Source: JAVJSU01 sp040219275 | GTDB lineage: Bacteria; Chloroflexota; Anaerolineae; Aggregatilineales; Phototrophicaceae | Direction of reading: 5' to 3' | Assembly (NCBI GenBank): GCA_040219275.1 | Contig: JAVJSU010000007.1 | Span: 310,001-374,000 of the forward strand | Length of the DNA stretch: 64,000 nucleotides | Part shown: positions 54,842 through 63,801 of the stretch, piece after piece | How the letters are laid out: every line of letters begins with the position of its first letter | How positions within the stretch are numbered: the first letter of the stretch is position 1 | Position numbers and translations under genes: made by a program | The notes under the pieces: model-generated | What the model was told of the DNA's origin: nothing | What the model saw: only the letters and a program-made list of their open reading frames with translations | The model's database searches: none

Positions 54842-56725
54842 TTAGAGCATCTCTTTAATCAAGCCGGCGAGTTCCGGTGTGATGCCTTTAACGGCAGTCA
54901 GTGCTTCTACATCCGCGCCGCGAATGGCATCAATCGAATTTTCAAAGGCTTTGAGTAAGGCTTTGCGCTTTTTCGGTCCAATGCCGGGGATGGTTTCTAA
55001 ACGGCTGACCATGCCGATTTTCTGGCGTTGATTGCGGTGGCTGGTAATGGCGAAACGGTGCGCTTCATCACGCACGCGCTGAACCAGATACAGTGATTTA
55101 CTGCGGCGGGGCAGAATGATCGACTTCGACTGTCCCGGCAGGAAAATTTCTTCAAATTGCTTGGCAAGCGAGGCAACCGGCACAAGATCGGTCAAGCCGA
55201 ATTCCGCCAAAACTTCCACCGCGATACCGAGTTGTCCTTTACCGCCGTCGATCAGCAATAAATCCGGCAGTAAGCGCCATGTCTCGTCACGGTCTGGCTT
55301 GCCGGGGGCGGGCGGAGTGGGGTTATCGTTGGTGGTGATGTAGCGTGTGAAGCGTCGCGTGAGGGCTTCGCGCATGGATTGGTAATCGTCCGGTCCTTTG
55401 TGGTCAACCGTGCGGATGTTAAAACGGCGATATTCACTTTTGCGGGGCGCACCCTGCACAAACACCACCCGACTGGCGACAATTGCCGTGCCTTGTGTCG
55501 TGCTGATGTCATAGCATTCAATGCGATTGGGGATGCGCGGCAAATTGAGTTCACGCTGGAGTTCGGCAATCGAGTCTTCCTGTCGCACCGTGTCCGCCTC
55601 CCATTGTGCTTGCAACATGCGTAAGGCTTCCTGTGCGTTTTCTTCCGCCATGTTAATCAGGTCTTTTTTGTTGCCGCGCTGGGGAACGGTGATCTGTACT
55701 TTGCTACTGTTGCGCTTATCACTCAGCCAACGTTCGATGATGCGGGCTTCTTCGACTTCGTTAGGGAGGATCAACTCACGCGGGATTTCTTCGGATTCGC
55801 TGTAAAATTGCGTGATAAATTGGCTTAGCACTTCGGCATCCGGCTCGTCTTCGGCGTTATCCAGCGAGCGGGAATCACTGCCGATGAGCTTGCCGTTGCG
55901 GATAAATAAAATCTGCACGACGGCGGAATTGTTTTCGCGGGCGATGGCGATGACATCATGATCGGTCATCTTCGGGCTGACGGCGCGATGGCGCTGGGTG
56001 ATGTATTCGATGGCTTGCAATTGGTCGCGGATGACCGCCGCCTTCTCGAAGTTCATTTTGGTTGATTGCTCGTACATCTCTCTGGTCAAACGGGCGACCA
56101 CACCCTCGGATTTACCACTGAGCACGTCCATCAATTCGGCGATCATGGCGCGATATTCGACCTGATTCACCTTGCCGATGCACGGCGCGTTACATAAGCC
56201 AATATCCCAGAACAAGCAGGCGCGTTCATCGTTGCCCGTAATGTCACGGTCACAGGTCAAATAGGGGAAGGCTTTCCGCAATACGCGCAGGGTATTCTGC
56301 ACCGCCCACATCGCCGCGTAAGGTCCAAAATAGCGACTGCCATCTTTCTGTATCCGGCGGGTGGTTTCTACTTTGGGGAAAGGATCTGCCCACGTTACAC
56401 GGATATATGGATAACGTTTATCGTCTTTCAGCAGGATGTTATAGCGCGGTTTGTGCTCCTTGATGAGCGTTTCTTCAAGGATGAGCGCCTGCACTTCGGT
56501 TTCAGTGACGATGTACTCAATATCTGTCACTTTGCCGCGCATCTGGATCGTTTTAGCATCCTGTGGACCGGATTCTGTGAAGTAACTACGGACGCGCATC
56601 CGTAAGCGTTTTGCTTTGCCGATGTAAATGATTTTGCCGGTGTCATCCTTCATGATGTAGCAACCGGGTTTCAACGGCAAATTTTTAAGGATGGTTTGGA
56701 TATGATCGGGTGTTTGGAAGGTCAT
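54842..56725 (-). CDS. uvrC: UvrC excinuclease ABC subunit C
   Basis: A 627-residue protein of usual UvrC length. N-terminal GIY-YIG nuclease (PGCYIMKDDTGKIIYIGKAK), the zinc-coordinating CLFWDIGLCNAPCIGKV near 175-190, a UVR helix (TKMNFEKAAVIRDQLQA), the RNase-H-like domain with ECYDIS and LLIDGGKGQLG, and C-terminal helix-hairpin-helix repeats (ETIPGIGPKKRKALL). It makes the 3' and 5' incisions around DNA lesions with UvrB. Confidence 0.95.
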   Translation of the reverse strand: MTFQTPDHIQTILKNLPLKPGCYIMKDDTGKIIYIGKAKRLRMRVRSYFTESGPQDAKTIQMRGKVTDIEYIVTETEVQALILEETLIKEHKPRYNILLKDDKRYPYIRVTWADPFPKVETTRRIQKDGSRYFGPYAAMWAVQNTLRVLRKAFPYLTCDRDITGNDERACLFWDIGLCNAPCIGKVNQVEYRAMIAELMDVLSGKSEGVVARLTREMYEQSTKMNFEKAAVIRDQLQAIEYITQRHRAVSPKMTDHDVIAIARENNSAVVQILFIRNGKLIGSDSRSLDNAEDEPDAEVLSQFITQFYSESEEIPRELILPNEVEEARIIERWLSDKRNSSKVQITVPQRGNKKDLINMAEENAQEALRMLQAQWEADTVRQEDSIAELQRELNLPRIPNRIECYDISTTQGTAIVASRVVFVQGAPRKSEYRRFNIRTVDHKGPDDYQSMREALTRRFTRYITTNDNPTPPAPGKPDRDETWRLLPDLLLIDGGKGQLGIAVEVLAEFGLTDLVPVASLAKQFEEIFLPGQSKSIILPRRSKSLYLVQRVRDEAHRFAITSHRNQRQKIGMVSRLETIPGIGPKKRKALLKAFENSIDAIRGADVEALTAVKGITPELAGLIKEML

Positions 56726-56729
56726 TTTA

Positions 56730-56770
56730 GAGTTTACAGTTATCAGTTGTCAGGTTTTAGTTTCAAGCAG
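56730..56770. repeat. degenerate CAGTTATCAGT-type intergenic repeat
   Basis: AGTTTACAGTTATCAGTTGT and CAGGTTTTAGTTTCAAG lie just upstream of the uvrC start. This resembles the repeats after other genes, here in a 5' position. Confidence 0.5.
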
Positions 56771-56886
56771 ACAGATTTGATGATATGTTTAAAAAATGTT
56801 TCTATCGCCCGTATGTTCTATATTGTAGCGCGGTTTGTGTTCGGTTGCGATAGTGGTTGTTTGCATTCGTCTTGATCTAGTTTGGC

Positions 56887-57750
56887 TTGAGTGAATTTAC
56901 GTGGAATTCTGAAACGGCGCGTGTGGAAAATGATAAACTTGAGCAACTAATGAATTCCGAATGGTTGCTCATGACGACATTTTATCTTCACCCGAAGAAT
57001 GCCAATAAAAATAAGGATCAACTGCGCCTTGGTTTGGATGTGTTCCTTGAAATGCTAGTTATTTACTTCATCGGGTTGGTGGGGATGAGTTTTGGCTTCC
57101 TTATGGGTTGCATTGTTTTTAGCCTCATGGCACATGGGATTGGGAAATTTTCCTATAATTTCAACACATATGGTACAGATACTACCGCTACAGTAACCTA
57201 CTGTGAAATGGGTAGAGGTAGAGGGGCGATTTATCCAATTATTACTTTTGTCTACACCATTGATGGGCAACCCCATTCCAATACGCTGATGGCGCAAGGA
57301 CGATTTGAGGATTGTATGTCCCTTCCCGCGAATAACATCATTAGTATTGTTTATTTTTCCAATGAACCAGAATCTTCATTGCTTGGATCATGGTCAGAAC
57401 ATTCCAACGGTTTTGTTATTTTATTCATTCTGGTTGGAGCAATTTCATTTGCAGTCAGTTCAGGAATGTTTTTCAAACAGGCATTATTTTTTGTACCTGC
57501 TATACGACTCTGGCAGAGGCAAGAGTCTTACCTACAGATTATCTCCGGCGAAATTGTGTGCGTGACAAATGTCAAAGAAAAGCGCCGCGACTTTCTGGAA
57601 ATTGACTATCACTTTGTATCATCGGATGGGCGACCGCGGATCCAACAGGTGAAAGTTCAGCGTCATAAGTATCCACAAGGCTCATTACCACGACCACACA
57701 TGCGTGTCATCATGCTTTACATTAATGAAAAGACTGTTTCACTCGCATAA
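56887..57750 (+). CDS. DUF3592-like membrane protein
   Basis: A 287-residue protein from TTG 56887. Hydrophobic segments at about 55-80 and 175-200. Two extramembrane segments resemble DUF3592: YGTDTTATVTYCEMGRGRG with ITFVYTIDGQPH, and a second near the end (IDYHFVSSDGRPRIQQV). Function unknown. The TTG start and lack of a clear Shine-Dalgarno leave the start uncertain. Confidence 0.65.
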   Translation: MSEFTWNSETARVENDKLEQLMNSEWLLMTTFYLHPKNANKNKDQLRLGLDVFLEMLVIYFIGLVGMSFGFLMGCIVFSLMAHGIGKFSYNFNTYGTDTTATVTYCEMGRGRGAIYPIITFVYTIDGQPHSNTLMAQGRFEDCMSLPANNIISIVYFSNEPESSLLGSWSEHSNGFVILFILVGAISFAVSSGMFFKQALFFVPAIRLWQRQESYLQIISGEIVCVTNVKEKRRDFLEIDYHFVSSDGRPRIQQVKVQRHKYPQGSLPRPHMRVIMLYINEKTVSLA

Positions 57751-57756
57751 AATCAA

Positions 57757-57785
57757 AAATCCCGCGCTGAATTCGCACGGGATTT
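57757..57785. terminator. bidirectional terminator between convergent genes
   Basis: AAATCCCG (57757-57764) and CGGGATTT (57778-57785) form an 8 bp stem with a 13-base loop flanked by A and T tracts. It lies just after the DUF3592 gene and before the minus-strand esterase. Confidence 0.75.
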
Positions 57786-57827
57786 CTCTCCTAAGCCCTT
57801 CACTATAAAATGACCTAAGCCAGTGAT

Positions 57828-59669
57828 TTACTCGCCGTTGATGTCACGCTCATATTGCGAGAAGAATTGCCAGATGACCTCACTCGCGTTGATGTCTGTG
57901 TTGACCTGTCCGGCAATCGCATCACCGATGATGCCGGGTCTGCCCGCCCAATTGTGCCCGCCACCTTCGATCATATAGAAGATGGTTTCGCCCCCTTCAT
58001 CGCAATCGTTGAAATCCACAATGCTCACCTGTGTGTTGGTTTCACCGTTGGATTCAATCGGTGTGATGACCGGATTATCGACATCACAGCCATTGCGAAT
58101 CGCCCAACTGCCCACCTGAACTTGTACAGGCGATGTGTAATAAATCGGTTGCCCGTTCGGTCCGGTATTGCTTGTGCCTTGCCACGGGATGCTCACATCT
58201 TCCGTGCCGTGCATCATCAAAATCGGCACAGACCCAACGTTGTTTTCGTCGCAAATTGTCTCTAATCCGGGGAATAAGGCTGATCCCACCGGCGCAAATG
58301 CCGCGAATGCTGTTGGCGCATCACAGGCGGCACGATGTGTCATAAATCCGCCGTTAGAGAAGCCCGTCAGGTAAAGTCTGCGTTGATCGACATTTAATCC
58401 CTGTGAAATATCAGCCATCATGTCGATGAGAAATTGCGTATCATCGCGGTCTGTGGATTGCATAAAATAGGGCGAACCGAGCACATAATTCCACTCGAAA
58501 CCCGCATTTGCAGGCATACTATCGTTCATTCCATCAGGATAGACAGCGATAAAGCCATATTCTTCTGCGATTTCGCTCATGCCTGTGATGAGCGCCATAC
58601 CTACGCCGGAACCCGGTCTGCCATGAAGCGCCACAACTAAGGGCATGGGTTCGTCAGGATTATAGCTGGTCGGCACATAGGTGCGCCATGTGCGTGGTTC
58701 AGCGGGTTCTGTCACAGCTTCGGGCAGAATTACCCAATCTTGCCCCATGATGAAGCGGCTGAGGATGTCTGTCGCGTCCACACCAACCCGATTGACGATC
58801 AAATCGCCTTCTCGATACCAGTTGTGTCCGCCACCATTGACGAGATAGAGCGCGGTTGTCGTGTTCTCAGAGCAAGGTGCAGTGAGGATGCGGGCAAGCG
58901 ATTCTTCCAGCACAGTGACATCTGCGGGATCACAGCCGTTGCGTAATGCCCACCAATTGACCGTATCCTGCACACTCAGTACTAGATAATCGGGACGTTC
59001 ATCGTTGGTTGGCACTGAGCGTCCGCCAATCGGATAAAGTGAGTCCTCATAGCCGTGAATAAATAACGTGTTCACAGGCTCGGCTTCCAGTTCATCGCAA
59101 ATTTGGGTGTGATATTCCCAGATGGATGTACCGAAGCTGACGAATCCAGCAAACCGACCCGGATTTTCGCAGATCATCCGCATGGACATCAACGCGCCGT
59201 TATCTGATCCGGTGAAATAGATTTGATCGGGGTCGATAGGATAATTTTCGGTGAGTTCATCCACTAATTCGGATAAAAAGCCAACATCATCTTTCTCGCC
59301 TTCGTCTGGACCGATTCCGGCGATGTCGCGCCCATCCTGAAAGAAATTGCCGATGGCGTTGGGATAGACGACTGCATAGCCGTATTCATCCGCCGCGTCG
59401 CTTAATCCGGTTTCGGCTTCCATCGCAAACCCAGACGAGGCGAACTGATGCAAGGCGACTACCAGCGGCACGGGCGTAGTGCCGTTAGAATTTGCTGGTA
59501 GGTGTAGATGATAAGTGCGCTCCACGCCGTCGTGGGTAAGGGTCAGCAGGGCGTTATCAGTGGACGCTTCTTCATTATCATCTTGCGCGAAGATGGATAG
59601 ATTCAGTGAGAGCGCCAATAAAAATATCAATAGGAAAAGTAGCTTCAGAAATCGTTTAGGTGTGTGCAT
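57828..59669 (-). CDS. secreted double LpqC-type esterase, first domain lacks catalytic Ser
   Basis: A 613-residue protein: signal peptide ending near FAQDD, then two tandem esterase domains (about 40-310 and 325-610). Domain 2 is complete: TGFSNGGFMTHRAA with Ser 438, HGTEDVSIPWQG, and GGGHNWAGRPG. In domain 1 the elbow reads FTGSDNGALMS, placing Asp 156 at the nucleophile position, while HGYEDSLYPIGG (acid) and GGGHNWYREG (His) remain. Domain 1 may be inactive, or may use Asp as nucleophile as in haloalkane dehalogenases. A signal sequence shows it is exported. Confidence 0.87.
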   Translation of the reverse strand: MHTPKRFLKLLFLLIFLLALSLNLSIFAQDDNEEASTDNALLTLTHDGVERTYHLHLPANSNGTTPVPLVVALHQFASSGFAMEAETGLSDAADEYGYAVVYPNAIGNFFQDGRDIAGIGPDEGEKDDVGFLSELVDELTENYPIDPDQIYFTGSDNGALMSMRMICENPGRFAGFVSFGTSIWEYHTQICDELEAEPVNTLFIHGYEDSLYPIGGRSVPTNDERPDYLVLSVQDTVNWWALRNGCDPADVTVLEESLARILTAPCSENTTTALYLVNGGGHNWYREGDLIVNRVGVDATDILSRFIMGQDWVILPEAVTEPAEPRTWRTYVPTSYNPDEPMPLVVALHGRPGSGVGMALITGMSEIAEEYGFIAVYPDGMNDSMPANAGFEWNYVLGSPYFMQSTDRDDTQFLIDMMADISQGLNVDQRRLYLTGFSNGGFMTHRAACDAPTAFAAFAPVGSALFPGLETICDENNVGSVPILMMHGTEDVSIPWQGTSNTGPNGQPIYYTSPVQVQVGSWAIRNGCDVDNPVITPIESNGETNTQVSIVDFNDCDEGGETIFYMIEGGGHNWAGRPGIIGDAIAGQVNTDINASEVIWQFFSQYERDINGE

Positions 59670-59829
59670 CGTGTGTCATCCTGTTTTTATGACCATTAGG
59701 CGATTATAAGAGGTCATTCACATGCTGTTGATGATTTAAATAATTTTCAATGATAATGTTTATTAACGCTATGAGACAATTTATGCGCCAAATTGATAGA
59801 ATTTCTTAACCGAAATTTTGCAATTTTGT

Positions 59830-59870
59830 GTGGGATATTCGTCCTGTCCTGTGGGATAGTGTGGTATAAT
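59830..59870 (+). promoter_or_regulatory. mraZ promoter with MraZ-box-like GTGGG repeats
   Basis: GTGGG occurs at 59830, 59851 and (as GTGGT) 59861, with spacing of 21 and 10 bp, as in MraZ operator repeats (GTGGG-N5). The last overlaps TGGTATAAT (TGn plus TATAAT, -10 at 59865-59870). This is consistent with MraZ repressing its own cluster. No good -35 is visible. Confidence 0.65.
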
Positions 59871-59910
59871 CACGAACATCGTCATGACAGGCAGTGTGGG
59901 GTTGCGGGTT

Positions 59911-60339
59911 ATGTTTTGGGGCGAATACGCGCATCAATTGGATAGCAAAGGTCGACTCATTATTCCTGCCCGATACCGCCCAAAGTTGACGCATGGTGCT
60001 GTGCTTACACGCGGGATTGACCAGAATCTGGTGATTTATCCGCAGGAAGCATGGGAAAATCTATCGCAACAACTCAACCAGATTCCGCTAACGCATCCGA
60101 GTGCGCGGGCATTACGGCGTTTACTCTTCTCCGGCGCGGTAGAACTGTCGATTGATCGGCAAGGACGGGCGCTCATCCCCGGTTATTTGCGTGATTACGC
60201 GGCGTTGGACGGTGAAGTACTGGTGATTGGCATGGAGATGTTTATCGAGTTATGGCAACCGGATAATTGGCGTACCGCACTGGATGGCGTTTCCGATGCG
60301 CTTGCCGGTGGTGATGCACTCCTCAAGTTGAGCATATAA
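59911..60339 (+). CDS. mraZ: MraZ transcriptional regulator of the dcw cluster
   Basis: Start taken at ATG 59911 (MFWGEYAHQLDSKG), where family members begin; 142 residues. Two SpoVT/AbrB-type half-sites are seen: DSKGRLIIPARYRP and DRQGRALIPGYLRD. MraZ binds upstream repeats to regulate division and cell wall genes; matching boxes lie at 59830-59870. rsmH follows by 24 bp. Confidence 0.93.
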   Translation: MFWGEYAHQLDSKGRLIIPARYRPKLTHGAVLTRGIDQNLVIYPQEAWENLSQQLNQIPLTHPSARALRRLLFSGAVELSIDRQGRALIPGYLRDYAALDGEVLVIGMEMFIELWQPDNWRTALDGVSDALAGGDALLKLSI

Positions 60340-60363
60340 TGTCCCCCTATTGTGATGTAAAGT

Positions 60364-61326
60364 ATGGCGCTCTTGATGAGTGATGACCGAGTGACCCTTG
60401 CGATGACTAGCGCACCCCATATTCCCGTTTTATTAGAAGAAGTAATCAGTGCCCTGATGCCCGATGGACAGACAGAACGCGTTGTTGATGGCACGCTCGG
60501 CGCGGCGGGGCATAGCTCTGCATTGTTGGAGCGCGGCGCAGATTTTGTGCTGGGGCTGGATCGTGACCCGCAGGCGTTGGCGATTGCGCGGGATCGGCTT
60601 GCGTCTTATGGCGAACGGGCGAACATTCTACATCATAGCTATGAAGATATGAAAAACGCGGCGCAACAAATTGGCTGGGATGCGGTGAATGGTATTTTGC
60701 TCGATCTGGGTGTGTCGTCGATGCAATTTGATACACCGGAGCGCGGTTTTGCCTTCATGTATGATGCACCGCTGGACATGCGCTTTGATCCGACCAGCGA
60801 TCAACCGTCGGCATCCGAGTTTGTGAATTTCTATGATCCACAGGAACTGAGCCAGATATTTTACAAATACGGCGAAGATCGCAACAGTCGCCGGATTGCG
60901 AATGCCATCGTAAAAGCCCGCCCCATCGAGACGACCCAACAACTGGCTGATGTGATTTCCAAAGCCTCACCACGCGGAAAAGGCGATAAAATCCATCCGG
61001 CGACACGCGTTTTTCAGGCATTACGCATCGCCGTAAATGATGAACTGGGTACATTAGAACGTACTCTGCCTGTGGCGATTGATCTGCTCCGTCCGGGCGG
61101 GAGACTGGCGATCATCAGCTTTCATAGTCTGGAAGATCGCATCGTCAAGCAATATTTTAAGGATGCCAGTACGGAGATCAAATCACCGCCGGGGATGATG
61201 CTGGAAGAGAAAGATGCGACTGTCAAACTCATCACGCGCAAGCCCATCATCGCAACTGATAAAGAGATCGCCCAGAATCCACGAAGTCGCAGTGCGAAAT
61301 TGCGCGTTGTGGAAAAACTGGCATAA
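60364..61326 (+). CDS. rsmH: 16S rRNA (cytosine-N4)-methyltransferase RsmH
   Basis: A 320-residue protein; alternative starts at 60379 and 60403. Family blocks: HIPVLLEEVISAL, DGTLGAAGHSSALLE, LDLGVSSMQFD, RGFAFMYDAPLDMR, THP-equivalent IHPATRVFQALRIAVNDELG, and IISFHSLEDRIVKQYFK. It methylates C1402 of 16S rRNA. It sits in the conserved dcw position between mraZ and the ftsL-like gene. Confidence 0.95.
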   Translation: MALLMSDDRVTLAMTSAPHIPVLLEEVISALMPDGQTERVVDGTLGAAGHSSALLERGADFVLGLDRDPQALAIARDRLASYGERANILHHSYEDMKNAAQQIGWDAVNGILLDLGVSSMQFDTPERGFAFMYDAPLDMRFDPTSDQPSASEFVNFYDPQELSQIFYKYGEDRNSRRIANAIVKARPIETTQQLADVISKASPRGKGDKIHPATRVFQALRIAVNDELGTLERTLPVAIDLLRPGGRLAIISFHSLEDRIVKQYFKDASTEIKSPPGMMLEEKDATVKLITRKPIIATDKEIAQNPRSRSAKLRVVEKLA

Positions 61327-61439
61327 TAACACCCTATCGGGTTAGGATAATGTAACACTGTCTGCTTTGCCGAAAAATGATGTCCAAACCGGATACAGGG
61401 CGACCTAGTAGACAATAACCATCGAAATGGTCGGAACAA

Positions 61440-61506
61440 GGGCGACCTAACAGGTCGCGCCCTACCAAAAACTAAAAACTGATAACTAAAAACTGATAAC
61501 TAAAAA
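61440..61506. repeat. hairpin and 14 bp tandem repeat before ftsL-like gene
   Basis: GGGCGACCT-AAC-AGGTCGC-G-CCC forms a hairpin (61440-61462). It is followed by AAAAACTGATAACT in two tandem copies (about 61473-61500), which is the reverse complement of the CAGTTTTCAGT-type repeat class. AGGGCGACCTAG also occurs at 61399, giving a second half-copy. The 180 bp gap between rsmH and ftsL-like is otherwise featureless. Confidence 0.5.
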
Positions 61507-61507
61507 A

Positions 61508-61990
61508 ATGTCACGATCAAATAATTGGATGGAACATGCACTCAAACGCACCGGATGGCGACCTGAACGGCAGGTGGTGGCATTGGCGGCGTTGGGGTTT
61601 GCGATTGCCTTGATTCTCGGCGCGCTCTATTTGTCGCAGGTAGCTCTGGAGGCGACAACCAACCGGCGTTTACGGAGTTTATTGGAACAGCGAGACGAAC
61701 TTGAACGCGTCAATGAAGACCTGCGCGGGCAAATCGCGGAACTCGAAAGTGTGCCGGCGCTCCGCTCTCGTGCACAGGCACTCGGTTTTCAGGATGCGGG
61801 GCGGGGGAGCATCGAATATCTGCCTGTAGATGGCTATCGTCCGCCTCGCATAGAGATTGTTACAGAGGATGATGGGCTGATTGATGTCCCGCCTGAGAGT
61901 GAATATGATGAGAGTTTTACGGATTGGTTCGGGCGTGAATGGTCACGCCTGTTAGAGTCGATAAATAATGTAGTTGGTGGAGATGGGTAG
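61508..61990 (+). CDS. FtsL/DivIC-like cell division protein
   Basis: A 160-residue protein in the ftsL position. Cytoplasmic start of about 25 residues, one membrane helix (VALAALGFAIALILGALYLSQVA), then a coiled coil (RSLLEQRDELERVNEDLRGQIAEL), and a C-terminal tail rich in Asp/Glu/Pro. By position and layout it is FtsL-like. Divisome role: stabilises FtsQ/FtsB/FtsW partners. Gene symbol withheld because FtsL-type proteins diverge strongly. Confidence 0.8.
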   Translation: MSRSNNWMEHALKRTGWRPERQVVALAALGFAIALILGALYLSQVALEATTNRRLRSLLEQRDELERVNEDLRGQIAELESVPALRSRAQALGFQDAGRGSIEYLPVDGYRPPRIEIVTEDDGLIDVPPESEYDESFTDWFGREWSRLLESINNVVGGDG

Positions 61991-61994
61991 ATAA

Positions 61995-63764
61995 ATGGCA
62001 ACACAAACCCCACAATATTCGATGCAACAGGATATGGTACGACGACGTATTCCTCTGCTGACCGCCGGAATTTTGGTGGTTTGCCTGGGGTTATTACTGC
62101 GCGTCATCTGGCTACAATTTCCGCAGGATCAGCGCGTCGCCCGCGAATTTGCCGCTCAACGTGAGGCAAGCTCTGGACGCACGCAACGTGTAGAAACCGA
62201 GCGCGGCGTGATTTATGATCGAAACGGGAATCGTTTTGCGGTCAACACGGTGCAATATCGTGTCGGGGTCAATCCACCACTGGTCGCCGATGCACGCGGG
62301 CTTGCCAATCAACTTGCTACGATTTTGAACCGCGATCCGCTCCAACTCTATAATCTGCTGATTAGCGATACGCAATGGCAATTCATCGGCGTGGTTGATC
62401 CTGATACATGGCGGCAAATTTCCGATATTGATAGCTTCGCCATTGATGCAGAGCGCGTGTATCGTCGTTTTTATCCGCAAGGATCGCTTGCGTCGCATGT
62501 GCTGGGTTTTGTCGCGGGAACGGGCGCGGATGCAAGTGGATACAACGGTGTTGAGGGGCAACGAAACGATTTACTCTCCGGTGAAATTGAAGATCAGGAA
62601 GTCAGCACGATTCCGTTCGGTCTGCCGGAGGATTTCGCCGCGTTAGGCACAGGTGCTGATCTGGTGTTGACGATTGACCGCGATATTCAATTTCTGATAG
62701 AAACTGAATTACAACTAGCAATCGACTCAACCGGCTCAATTGGCGGCACGATTATCGTGATGAATCCGCGCAATGGGGACATTCTGGGCATGGCGAATTA
62801 CCCGACCTTTGACCCCAACTTTTACGATCAGGTGCAGGATGAGCGTGTCTATAACAACCCTGCTGTGAGCAGTGTATTTGAACCGGGTTCGATCTTTAAA
62901 GTGCTCACTGTTGCCGCCGCGCTGGAACTCGGCGCGGTTACGCCGGATTGGAGCTATTACGACAATGGGCGTATGGATGACATCGGCAGTGTGACCATCC
63001 AAAATTGGGACAGACGTGCATGGGGGACGACGGACTTACAAACGGTGCTGGTGAGTTCGCTCAATGTGGGTACGGCGACCATCAGCCGCGAGATTAGTCG
63101 TCAATTTGGTGTGGCGACTTTCTATCAAATGCTGGAGCGTTTCGGCATCGGTAGCCCGACTCTGGTGGATTTACAGGGTGAAGTTTCCGGCAATTTGCGA
63201 ATCCCCGGCGATGAATTGTGGAGCGAGAGCGACCTGTTGACCAACAGCTTTGGTCAGGGTGTTTCCGTAACCCCGTTACAGATGTTGACGGCGGTAAACG
63301 CGATTGCTAACGATGGCTTGATGATGCAACCGCGCATTATTTTTCAGCGCATTGATGGTGAGGAAGTCACGAACGCCTCCACATCGGTACTCGGTAGCCC
63401 GATTTCCGCGCAGACCGCCAATATTGTGACTGATATGATGGTGGCGACGGTGCGCGATGGTTTTGATGCCAGCGCACAGTTGCCGGGATATACTGTCGCG
63501 GGCAAGACCGGCACGGCGGAAATTGCGGATGTACTTGGCTACCGGAGTGATGCGTGGATTATGTCCTTTATCGGATTTTTGCCGGCAGATGATCCACAGT
63601 TGAGCATCCTCATTAAGCTGGATGAACCGCAGGGCGTACAATGGGCGAGTCAGGTGGCGGCTCCGGTTTTCCGGCGTTTAGCAGAGCGTCTTGTGATTTT
63701 AATGGAAATTCCGCCCGATGATGTGCGGATGTCGATCAATCAGCAAGCATCTGTCGGGCAATAA
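61995..63764 (+). CDS. ftsI: penicillin-binding protein (FtsI/PBP2-type transpeptidase)
   Basis: A 589-residue protein with an N-terminal membrane anchor (TAGILVVCLGLLLRVIWLQF), dimerisation domain (RVETERGVIYDRNGN), and transpeptidase set: S299-I-F-K302 in FEPGSIFKVLTVAAALE, SSLN, and GKTGTAE. It cross-links septal peptidoglycan. It follows the ftsL-like gene by 4 bp and precedes mraY, as in many dcw clusters. Confidence 0.93.
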   Translation: MATQTPQYSMQQDMVRRRIPLLTAGILVVCLGLLLRVIWLQFPQDQRVAREFAAQREASSGRTQRVETERGVIYDRNGNRFAVNTVQYRVGVNPPLVADARGLANQLATILNRDPLQLYNLLISDTQWQFIGVVDPDTWRQISDIDSFAIDAERVYRRFYPQGSLASHVLGFVAGTGADASGYNGVEGQRNDLLSGEIEDQEVSTIPFGLPEDFAALGTGADLVLTIDRDIQFLIETELQLAIDSTGSIGGTIIVMNPRNGDILGMANYPTFDPNFYDQVQDERVYNNPAVSSVFEPGSIFKVLTVAAALELGAVTPDWSYYDNGRMDDIGSVTIQNWDRRAWGTTDLQTVLVSSLNVGTATISREISRQFGVATFYQMLERFGIGSPTLVDLQGEVSGNLRIPGDELWSESDLLTNSFGQGVSVTPLQMLTAVNAIANDGLMMQPRIIFQRIDGEEVTNASTSVLGSPISAQTANIVTDMMVATVRDGFDASAQLPGYTVAGKTGTAEIADVLGYRSDAWIMSFIGFLPADDPQLSILIKLDEPQGVQWASQVAAPVFRRLAERLVILMEIPPDDVRMSINQQASVGQ

Positions 63765-63801
63765 CACCTAAACACGATTAACTGACAACAAAGGATTTTG
63801 T

